From: UBA4124 sp052034745
GTDB lineage: Bacteria > Patescibacteriota > Minisyncoccia > Phycocordibacterales > UBA9973
NCBI GenBank assembly: GCA_052034745.1
Contig: JBPOIF010000001.1
Span: forward strand, 1 to 27,961
DNA length: 27,961 bases
Direction: 5' to 3'
The translations under genes and the position numbers were made by a program. The notes beneath the pieces were generated by a model. The model was not told the origin of the DNA. It worked only from the letters and a program-made list of their open reading frames with translations, and ran no database searches. Positions 7,030 through 11,927 of the stretch are shown in pieces. The stretch's first letter is position 1; every line of letters begins with the position of its first letter.

Positions 7030-8983
7030 ATACGAGGACGTAATCAATGAGACGTCGTGCGAGATCTGCAGAAGTCACTTTGAAGCGCACACGATCGCCG
7101 ATACGAAACTCTTTGCGGGTTCTTCGTCCGATGATGGCGAGCTCTTTGTCGTTGTATTCATAAAAATCAGTACCGATATCGCGCAGGCGTACCATACCTT
7201 CACAGCGAGAAACTTTTTCTTCGATGAAGAGTCCGTTTGGTGAGATACCGCTGACGACACCGTCAAAGACTTGCCCCACACGTTCGCTCATGTACTCGGT
7301 CTGTTTGTATTTGATCGAGGCGCGCTCTGCATCGGAAGCTTCTTTTTCTCGTTGTGAAGAGTGTACAGAGATCTCTTCGTAGGCACCGAGCATGTTGCGA
7401 GGGACTTCTTTTTTGTTCAAGTATTCAAACAGGAGGCGATGCACGACAAGGTCAGGATATCGTCTGATCGGGGATGTGAAGTGCGTGTAGTATTCAAACG
7501 CGAGTCCATAGTGGCCGATATTTTTGGTGGAGTAGATCGCTTTTGCCATTGAGCGGACGATTGCGGTCTGGATGGTTTCTCGTTCGGGTTTACCCGCAAG
7601 AGAAAGAACGAGGTCGTTCAGTACCTTTGAAGGGATGACCCCGTTTTCGTTGACAGTGACTTTGTATCCGAGACGCTTGAGAAAGATTTGGAGATTTTCG
7701 ACACGTTCAGGGTCTGGTGCATCGTGGACTCGAAAGACGAATACGTCGTCGATGTGTTCGTCGTGGGTGGCGATATATTCTGCGACTTTGCGGTTCGCAA
7801 GGAGCATGAGCTCTTCGATCATGTGGTGTGTCGGTCCGCGGTGTTTGACGTACACACTGATCGGTCTGCCAGTGTCGTCGAGTTTGAATTTCACTTCTTC
7901 TGTTTCAAGCGAGATGGCGCCATCTTCAAAGCGCTTCTTTTCGAGCCACTGTGCAATCTTGAGGGCTGCTTCGAGTTCTTTGAGGAAAGGACCCTCTTTG
8001 TCGTCGAGTACTTTCTGCGCGCTTTCGTAGCTAAATCGCTGGTGTGAGTGGATCACGGTCTTTCCAAACCATTGCTCGACAATCTCCATTGAAGGGGTGA
8101 TGGTAAATACTGCTGAGAATGTGAGTCGATCAACGTCAGGATTTAAGCTACAGAGATCGTTTGAGAGTATCTCGGGAAGCATCGGGATGGTGCGGTCGAC
8201 GAGGTAGACCGAGGTCGCTCGGCGGTAGGCTTCGCTATCGATAGCGGTACCTGGGGTGACATAGTGCGACACATCAGCGATATGAACGCCGACTTCAGTG
8301 TTGCCGTTGTCGAGGAATTTGACCGAGATGGCGTCATCAAAGTCTTTTGCATCTTCGGGGTCGATGGTAAAGGTTGTCGTTGTGCGGAAGTCTCTTCGGT
8401 TCGCTTTTTCTTCTTCGATGATACCACGGTCTTTGATTGCCTGCGCTTCATTAGTGACTTCGGTTGGATAGTGGTCATCAAATCCTTTTTCGAGGGCGAG
8501 CGCCACCATTTCGGCGTTGTTTTCGAGTGGTTTTCCAAGGACACGAACGACAGATCCGCGAGGTTCTTTGAGGGGGTCCGGCCAATCAGTGATGGCACAA
8601 AATACTTTGTCTCCTGCTTTTGCGCCAGAGAGATGGGGCTGGTCGATAACAATCGGGGTGTACATGCGTCCGTCGTTTGAGACGATACAATGAGCACCGT
8701 TTTCAAATGAGAGTGTTCCTGCGTATCCGATCTTTGATCGGCGGTTGATATCGATGACTTTTCCAAGGGGATTTTCGCTCTTGAGGAGGCCTTGTTGTGC
8801 AGGGAGATCGGTTACTTCCACTTTGACAGTGTCATGGTGAAAGGCGCGATTGAGGGCTTGGCGGGGAACCTCGATAGTGATGTCGAGGTCGCGGATCCGC
8901 ACATAACCGACTCCTTTTGGGGAGATACTAATCGTGCCTTCAAATTGGTCTCCGATTTTAGGTTCATTAGTCTCTTTTTGCAT
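7028..8983 (-). CDS. rnr: Ribonuclease R (RNB-family 3'-5' exoribonuclease)
   Basis: This 651-aa protein has RNase R/RNase II family architecture. Two cold-shock-like OB domains lie at about 10-60 and 75-150, the RNB catalytic domain spans roughly 197-520 with the Asp cluster DPEDAKDFDD at 208-217, and a C-terminal S1 domain spans about 570-651. HIADVSHYVTPG (234-245) and TSPIRRYPDLVVHR are further RNB signatures. RNase R degrades structured RNA processively from the 3' end. The long basic tail of E. coli RNase R is absent; the chain ends with the S1 domain. A promoter TTTACC-17-TAAAGT ends 6 nt before the ATG, so the mRNA is probably leaderless, with no Shine-Dalgarno sequence. It is a single-gene unit; its 3' end overlaps the T-tract of an opposite-strand terminator. 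Confidence 0.93.
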   Translation of the reverse strand: MQKETNEPKIGDQFEGTISISPKGVGYVRIRDLDITIEVPRQALNRAFHHDTVKVEVTDLPAQQGLLKSENPLGKVIDINRRSKIGYAGTLSFENGAHCIVSNDGRMYTPIVIDQPHLSGAKAGDKVFCAITDWPDPLKEPRGSVVRVLGKPLENNAEMVALALEKGFDDHYPTEVTNEAQAIKDRGIIEEEKANRRDFRTTTTFTIDPEDAKDFDDAISVKFLDNGNTEVGVHIADVSHYVTPGTAIDSEAYRRATSVYLVDRTIPMLPEILSNDLCSLNPDVDRLTFSAVFTITPSMEIVEQWFGKTVIHSHQRFSYESAQKVLDDKEGPFLKELEAALKIAQWLEKKRFEDGAISLETEEVKFKLDDTGRPISVYVKHRGPTHHMIEELMLLANRKVAEYIATHDEHIDDVFVFRVHDAPDPERVENLQIFLKRLGYKVTVNENGVIPSKVLNDLVLSLAGKPERETIQTAIVRSMAKAIYSTKNIGHYGLAFEYYTHFTSPIRRYPDLVVHRLLFEYLNKKEVPRNMLGAYEEISVHSSQREKEASDAERASIKYKQTEYMSERVGQVFDGVVSGISPNGLFIEEKVSRCEGMVRLRDIGTDFYEYNDKELAIIGRRTRKEFRIGDRVRFKVTSADLARRLIDYVLV

Positions 8984-8989
8984 TCGTTT

Positions 8990-9018
8990 ACTTTAGCATG
9001 AGATTGGTATAGGGTAAA
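8990..9018 (-). promoter_or_regulatory. RNase R promoter, probably leaderless
   Basis: On the minus strand, TTTACC (9018-9013), 17 nt, then TAAAGT (8995-8990) with an upstream TG (extended -10). Six nt separate the -10 box from the ATG, so the expected first transcribed base falls at the start codon. Confidence 0.5.
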
Positions 9019-9031
9019 AGAAAACCGTTAT

Positions 9032-9265
9032 ATGGGGCCAGGAAAAAAAGCTGCTCAACTAAGAGCAATAATCAGAAAGCAGATAGCTGCTATACCACTT
9101 GCTAGTTACCCTGGGTCTTTTGGGGGAGTGGGTGGACTAGATTATTCCGGGAGGGATTCTCTGGAGAAGTGGTTTGTTGTTTTTTATGCAAAGTCAAAAT
9201 TAGCTGAAAAGAAAATGACAGCTAAGAAAAAAGCCTATTGGAAAAAAGTTTTATCTTTGGCTTAG
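9032..9265 (+). CDS. Small basic protein of unknown function
   Basis: This 77-aa reading frame was not recognised as a member of any family. The N-terminus is basic (GPGKKAAQLRAIIRKQ), a glycine-rich middle (SFGGVGGLDYSGRD) follows, and the C-terminus is strongly basic with Trp residues (KKMTAKKKAYWKKVLSLA), suggesting nucleic-acid or membrane-surface binding. In its favour, a strong hairpin terminator begins 2 nt after the stop, so something on this strand is transcribed and ended here. Against it, there is no Shine-Dalgarno sequence and only weak promoter elements upstream, shared with the divergent RNase R start. Codon use differs from the neighbours: all three Arg codons are AGA/AGG and three of four Ile codons are ATA, which may point to recent acquisition or to a spurious frame. 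Confidence 0.5.
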   Translation: MGPGKKAAQLRAIIRKQIAAIPLASYPGSFGGVGGLDYSGRDSLEKWFVVFYAKSKLAEKKMTAKKKAYWKKVLSLA

Positions 9266-9266
9266 T

Positions 9267-9308
9267 AAAAACCGTCAAATTTCATCCAAATGAGATTTGA
9301 CGGTTTTT
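9267..9308. terminator. 19-bp bidirectional-type terminator hairpin
   Basis: The arms 9267-9285 and 9290-9308 pair over 19 bp (one G-T) around loop CCAA, with A5 at the left foot and T6 at the right. It ends the small ORF upstream. The right arm also holds the -35 box of the rpsP promoter. Confidence 0.85.
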
Positions 9309-9325
9309 TGTTTGTCTGCTATTAT
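9297..9325 (+). promoter_or_regulatory. rpsP promoter with -35 inside a terminator stem
   Basis: TTGACG (9297-9302), 17 nt, TATTAT (9320-9325). The -35 hexamer is part of the 3' arm of the preceding terminator. The predicted start at about 9332 is 2-3 nt before the rpsP ATG, giving an essentially leaderless mRNA. Confidence 0.7.
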
Positions 9326-9334
9326 CGCGCTTAC

Positions 9335-9640
9335 ATGTTATCAATACGACTACAGCGCATTGGACGAAAAAACGAAGCGGCTTTCCGCCTCGTTTTGACC
9401 GATTCAAAAAACGCAGCAAAAAGTGGCAAATTTAAAGAAGTGCTCGGCAACTACACCCTCAAGGGTGACAAGATTGTCCTCAATGCAGATCGCATTAAGC
9501 ACTGGATGGGCTTTGGTGCACAGCCATCAGATACGGTTCACAACATGCTCGTAAAGGCAGGAATCGTCGAAGGAAAGAAGCGAAACGTTCTCTCAAGAAA
9601 ATCTCCTACCGTAAAGCGAAAAGAACTCAAAAAGAAATAA
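9335..9640 (+). CDS. rpsP: 30S ribosomal protein S16
   Basis: This 101-aa protein begins MLSIRLQRIGRKNEAAFRLVL, the conserved S16 N-terminus (hhhIRLxRhGxKxxPhYRIVV), and continues with GNYTLKGDKIVLNADRIKHWMGFGAQPSDTV-type sequence matching the family (L-G-x-Y-x-P...R..Y.W...GAQPTDTV). S16 binds 16S rRNA early in 30S assembly. An in-frame ATG at 9290 lies within the preceding terminator and ahead of the promoter, so ATG 9335 is chosen. The Lys/Arg-rich tail (residues ~82-101) is longer than the core fold. It is followed by its own terminator and then khpA, part of the classical rpsP-khpA-rimM-trmD order with rimM missing. Confidence 0.95.
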   Translation: MLSIRLQRIGRKNEAAFRLVLTDSKNAAKSGKFKEVLGNYTLKGDKIVLNADRIKHWMGFGAQPSDTVHNMLVKAGIVEGKKRNVLSRKSPTVKRKELKKK

Positions 9641-9644
9641 GCCC

Positions 9645-9673
9645 AAAAAGATGGTGAGAGTACCATCTTTTTT
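9645..9673 (+). terminator. rpsP terminator
   Basis: AAAAAGATGGT pairs with ACCATCTTTTT over 11 bp around a 6-nt loop and is followed by T. Confidence 0.8.
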
Positions 9674-9717
9674 GTTATACTTCTCTTATTACCAAATAGC
9701 TTCAGAATATAAGCACT

Positions 9718-10023
9718 ATGTCCGACAAAGAATTTCTTGAAATGTTGATAAAGGCTCTTGTTGAAAATCCGCAAGATGTGGTGATCGATCGTACTGTCGA
9801 TGAGATGGGGGTACTGCTGACACTGTCAGTAAACCAAGCAGATATGGGCAAAATTATCGGTCGTGCGGGAAATACCGCAAAGGCTATTCGCACACTCCTT
9901 CGTGTAGTGGGGATGAAGCACAACGCTCGCGTCAACCTCAAGATCAATGAACCAGAAGGGGGGACCAAATACCAGCAAGCAGCTGACCTTGATGACGCGA
10001 TGGCAGACCTCAAAGATTTGTAA
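9718..10023 (+). CDS. khpA: KhpA-type KH-domain RNA-binding protein
   Basis: This 101-aa protein contains a single type II KH domain. The GxxG-bearing segment MGKIIGRAGNTAKAIRTLL is at about 43-61, preceded by VVIDRTVDEMGVLLTLSV. It matches KhpA/YlqC, a small RNA-binding protein that in Firmicutes pairs with KhpB/EloR and affects cell elongation. The family is usually ~75-80 aa; here ~20 residues with an acidic end (AADLDDAMADLKDL) are added. Its position between rpsP and trmD is the widely conserved one, supporting the call. A TATAAG sequence 4 nt before the ATG could be a -10 element, but the spacing is very short; no Shine-Dalgarno sequence is present. Confidence 0.9.
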   Translation: MSDKEFLEMLIKALVENPQDVVIDRTVDEMGVLLTLSVNQADMGKIIGRAGNTAKAIRTLLRVVGMKHNARVNLKINEPEGGTKYQQAADLDDAMADLKDL

Positions 10024-10073
10024 GCTAGCCACTAGCTTCTAGCGACTTGCAACTAGCTTTTAGAAAATATAAA

Positions 10074-10099
10074 AAATTTCCAGAAATGGGAGTTTTTTT
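10074..10099 (+). terminator. khpA terminator
   Basis: AAATTTCC pairs with GGGAGTTT (two G-T pairs) around AGAAAT and is followed by a run of T that continues into the trmD -35 box. Confidence 0.55.
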
Positions 10100-10126
10100 G
10101 ACTTCCTATTAGCTATTTACTACTAT
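10098..10126 (+). promoter_or_regulatory. trmD promoter
   Basis: TTGACT (10098-10103), 17 nt, TACTAT (10121-10126) followed by CTA. The same combination (TTGACT-17-TACTATCTA) occurs at dnaG. The predicted start near 10133 gives a leader of about 46 nt that contains the right arm of the inverted repeat. Confidence 0.65.
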
Positions 10127-10178
10127 CTAGGATGTTCTATTACTAGCCGCTAGAAGCTAGTAGCTATTAGCTTTTTTT

Positions 10179-10823
10179 ATGAAATTCCACTTCCTTACTA
10201 TTTTCCCTGAGATGATAAACGCCTACGTTGGAGAGGCGATGCTTGCGCGCGCAAAAGACAAAAAGCTCGCGTCGTATGACGTCAAAAACATTCGCGACTA
10301 TTCAAAAGATCGCCATCAAAAAACTGACGATCGTCCCTATGGCGGAGGTCCTGGTATGGTGATGACGCCAGAGCCGATACTTGGTGCAGTAAAGAAGCTC
10401 AAGTATAAAGGCAAGAAAGTAAAAGTGATTCAGCTTTCTCCAGGCGGTAAATTGTTTACCAATACTATTGCGCGCAAACTCGCAAAGCAGTACTCAGATA
10501 TTGTCTTTGTCTGTGGGCGATACGAGGGAGTAGACGATCGTGTGCGCAAGATACTCAAGGCAGACGAGTATAGTATCGGAGATTATGTGCTCACCGGAGG
10601 AGAGCTCCCAGCACTTGTCATGACCGATGCGATTGTACGACAGGTCCCGGGAGTGCTCGGCGATAGTGCATCACTCGAAGAGGCGAGAGTGGCGAGCCCT
10701 CGTGTCTACACACGTCCAGATGTGCTCGTCTTCAACAAGAAAAAATACCTTGTCCCCAAGGTTCTCAAGGGTGGAAATCACAAGGAGATAGAAGAGTGGC
10801 GTGCAAAACAAAAAGGAGTATAA
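10179..10823 (+). CDS. trmD: tRNA (guanine-N1)-methyltransferase TrmD
   Basis: This 214-aa SPOUT-family enzyme methylates G37 of tRNAs with SAM, preventing frameshifting. The sequence shows FHFLTIFPEMI (3-13), then DDRPYGGGPGMVM, the SAM-binding trefoil-knot segments VCGRYEGVDDR and SIGDYVLTGGELPA, then PGVLG, YTRPD and LKGGNHKEIEEWR, in the family order. Lys-Gly replaces Leu-Ser in the usual hLLSGNH. At 214 residues it is shorter than typical TrmD (about 240-250), lacking part of the C-terminal helical domain. RimM, usually encoded just upstream, and rplS, usually downstream, are absent here. It has its own promoter and terminator, so it is a single-gene unit; no Shine-Dalgarno sequence precedes the ATG. 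Confidence 0.95.
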   Translation: MKFHFLTIFPEMINAYVGEAMLARAKDKKLASYDVKNIRDYSKDRHQKTDDRPYGGGPGMVMTPEPILGAVKKLKYKGKKVKVIQLSPGGKLFTNTIARKLAKQYSDIVFVCGRYEGVDDRVRKILKADEYSIGDYVLTGGELPALVMTDAIVRQVPGVLGDSASLEEARVASPRVYTRPDVLVFNKKKYLVPKVLKGGNHKEIEEWRAKQKGV

Positions 10824-10852
10824 TCAGATTTAGAATTTATTGGAAGGTTAGT

Positions 10853-10891
10853 AAGCCCCGGCTCAGCAATAGTGCTGAAGGGGCTTTTTTT
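10853..10891 (+). terminator. trmD terminator
   Basis: AAGCCCC pairs with GGGGCTT, with an inner stem TCAGCA/TGCTGA, followed by seven T that run into the next -35 box. Confidence 0.85.
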
Positions 10892-10917
10892 GACTTTTTG
10901 GAGATACGTGGTATTAT
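10890..10917 (+). promoter_or_regulatory. Promoter of receiver-like gene
   Basis: TTGACT (10890-10895), 16 nt, TATTAT (10912-10917). The first T bases are the last of the trmD terminator tract. The predicted start near 10924 leaves a 12-nt leader. Confidence 0.65.
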
Positions 10918-10935
10918 TCATAAAAACAAAGCAAT

Positions 10936-11349
10936 ATGAAACAAGAGTATCAAAAGATTTTGAAAGAGTTCAAAGCACTTAAAGAGTTTAAAATTTTGAT
11001 TGTGGAGGACTCCGCAGTTGTCGTTGACGCTATCAAAACCATCTTACAAAAGGTGTACCCATCAGCGATAATCGACACTTTCGAAAAGGAGGATTTTCCT
11101 TCTATCGAAATTTTCATCAAAGAAAAAAAATATCAGTTTGTGATTATCGGCGGTGGTCGCACAAAGTGGCCTCCGCATCCGGTTGCCGGTATTATGGCGA
11201 GTGAGACCATCAAAGTTGTCAAAGCTCACAATCCACAGGTTACCGTTATGTTCATTTCCACTGACCAGCCAACAGTGGAAATGATGGCAAAGCGGGGAGC
11301 CGACATAAGCTATCGCAAAGACAACTTTGCTGATCTGTACAAGATTTAA
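10936..11349 (+). CDS. Receiver-like domain protein lacking the phosphoacceptor Asp
   Basis: This 137-aa single-domain protein resembles response-regulator receivers. It has a first strand and acidic pair KILIVEDSAVVVDAI (19-33, Glu24/Asp25), a third strand YQFVIIGGG (66-74), a fourth strand VTVMFIST (102-109) ending at the conserved Ser/Thr position, and SYRKDNF (125-131) carrying the conserved Lys128. The Asp expected at the end of the third strand is replaced by Gly in IIGGGRTKWPP, so ordinary phosphorylation seems impossible and a pseudo-receiver role is likely. A charged N-terminal helix (1-18) precedes the domain. No DNA-binding output domain or histidine kinase gene is present. It is a single-gene unit with its own promoter and terminator. 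Assignment to the receiver fold is by motif order only. Confidence 0.65.
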   Translation: MKQEYQKILKEFKALKEFKILIVEDSAVVVDAIKTILQKVYPSAIIDTFEKEDFPSIEIFIKEKKYQFVIIGGGRTKWPPHPVAGIMASETIKVVKAHNPQVTVMFISTDQPTVEMMAKRGADISYRKDNFADLYKI

Positions 11350-11366
11350 AGTGGAAATATTCATTC

Positions 11367-11392
11367 AAAGACCCGTCATCAGCGGGTCTTTT
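11367..11392 (+). terminator. Terminator of receiver-like gene
   Basis: AAAGACCCG pairs with CGGGTCTTT over 9 bp around a 7-nt loop, followed by T. Confidence 0.8.
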
Positions 11393-11400
11393 GTTATATA

Positions 11401-11429
11401 TTGACATATAGATATAAATATGTTACAAT
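11401..11429 (+). promoter_or_regulatory. Promoter of small recombinase-like ORF
   Basis: TTGACA (11401-11406), 17 nt, TACAAT (11424-11429): five of six and six of six consensus matches. The predicted start near 11436 excludes the ATG at 11420 and favours the ATG at 11471. Confidence 0.75.
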
Positions 11430-11470
11430 ACACAAGAATACACATATCTCTCAATATAATTTTTTTGATT

Positions 11471-11716
11471 ATGTTCTTACTAAAAACAAAGCCAAAAAGG
11501 CCAAGGATTGTTCGGGTGGCGCACAAGGTTACCCATAGTGAACCAGTGACGGTTCCTGTTGTTGTCGTTTCGGCACCTTCTCGCCATTGGTGGCAAGATG
11601 AGGAGGTAGAAGAGGTACCATGGGCACAATCCCTTGAGTACCTGAGGTACGAGCTTAAACTGAGAAGTTTCGGGCAGCACACCTCTACGGTGTATCTATC
11701 CGGGTATCGTCTTTAG
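11471..11716 (+). CDS. Small protein resembling a piece of a tyrosine-recombinase core-binding domain
   Basis: This is an 81-aa protein from ATG 11471; an in-frame ATG at 11420 precedes the predicted transcription start and is rejected. The first half is basic then Val-rich (KPKRPRIVRVAHKV, PVVVV) and the middle is acidic (DEEVEEVPW). The last ~30 residues, SLEYLRYELKLRSFGQHTST then VYLSGYRL, look like the start of the SAM-like core-binding domain of XerC/D-type recombinases (L-x-x-Y-L-x-x-L-x-L-R-x-x-S-x-x-T-h-x-x-Y). The chain stops before a complete domain could form, and the terminator begins 4 nt later, so nothing of the catalytic domain is present. It is either a decayed recombinase or a small protein that kept only this fold. 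Dedicated promoter and terminator argue for expression. Confidence 0.5.
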   Translation: MFLLKTKPKRPRIVRVAHKVTHSEPVTVPVVVVSAPSRHWWQDEEVEEVPWAQSLEYLRYELKLRSFGQHTSTVYLSGYRL

Positions 11717-11720
11717 AATA

Positions 11721-11755
11721 AAACCCTGAAAACAGTTTGTTTTCAGGGTTTCTTT
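11721..11755 (+). terminator. Strong terminator upstream of rpoBC
   Basis: AAACCCTGAAAAC pairs perfectly over 13 bp with GTTTTCAGGGTTT around AGTTT, followed by CTTTT. Confidence 0.88.
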
Positions 11756-11757
11756 TA

Positions 11758-11786
11758 TTGACAGGGAAGGAGGCTTCTTATATACT
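11758..11786 (+). promoter_or_regulatory. rpoBC promoter
   Basis: TTGACA (11758-11763), 17 nt, TATACT (11781-11786). The predicted start near 11793 gives an unusually long leader (about 135 nt) by the standards of this window. Confidence 0.8.
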
Positions 11787-11841
11787 GTTTGTCCCTATAG
11801 ATTACGGCAGAGTTGCGGCTTAAGAGAGACAGTATTTTAAC

Positions 11842-11903
11842 GGGGGAGTTATATGTTCGGCCCTTGGCGAAGCGCCTTGCGGCTTTTTTGCGTTTCTATT
11901 TAA
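11842..11903 (+). promoter_or_regulatory. rpoB leader: short leader ORF overlapping a terminator-like hairpin
   Basis: A strong Shine-Dalgarno sequence (GGGGGAG, 11842-11848) precedes by 4 nt an ATG at 11853 that opens a 16-codon frame, MFGPWRSALRLFCVSI, ending at TAA 11901-11903, 24 nt before the rpoB ATG. The same bases form a terminator-like structure: GGC...GCC arms enclosing GGCG-AAG-CGCC (about 11859-11883), then TTTTTT (11884-11889). Ribosomes on the leader ORF would cover the hairpin, the layout expected of translation-coupled attenuation. No run of one amino acid is obvious, though two of three Arg/Leu-type codons are rare (CGG, TTG). The function is inferred from layout only. Confidence 0.5.
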
Positions 11904-11927
11904 TAGGTTATTTATATTCTCAACGTC

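Larger units (their letters stand above)
10024..10178 (+). repeat. CTAG/AGCT-rich spacer with inverted repeats before trmD
   Basis: The khpA-trmD spacer is built from AGCTA/CTAG-rich words. ACTAGCTTCTAGC (10031-10043) is the exact inverse complement of GCTAGAAGCTAGT (10149-10161), and CTAGCC occurs directly at 10025 and 10143. A read-through transcript could form a long hairpin across the spacer. A terminator and the trmD promoter lie in the intervening segment. Similar CTA-rich text recurs before rpoC and dnaG. Confidence 0.7.

Noticed and set aside
9290..9334. Upstream ATG extending S16 by 15 residues
   Set aside because: It is inside the terminator hairpin and ahead of the promoter; the added residues do not match S16.
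11420..11470. Upstream ATG extending the small recombinase-like protein by 17 residues
   Set aside because: It lies before the predicted transcription start of a near-consensus promoter whose -10 box begins at 11424.
11793..11927. L10 (rplJ) leader or known ribosomal-protein autoregulatory element before rpoB
   Set aside because: rplJ/rplL are absent and no L10-binding kink-turn arrangement could be recognised.
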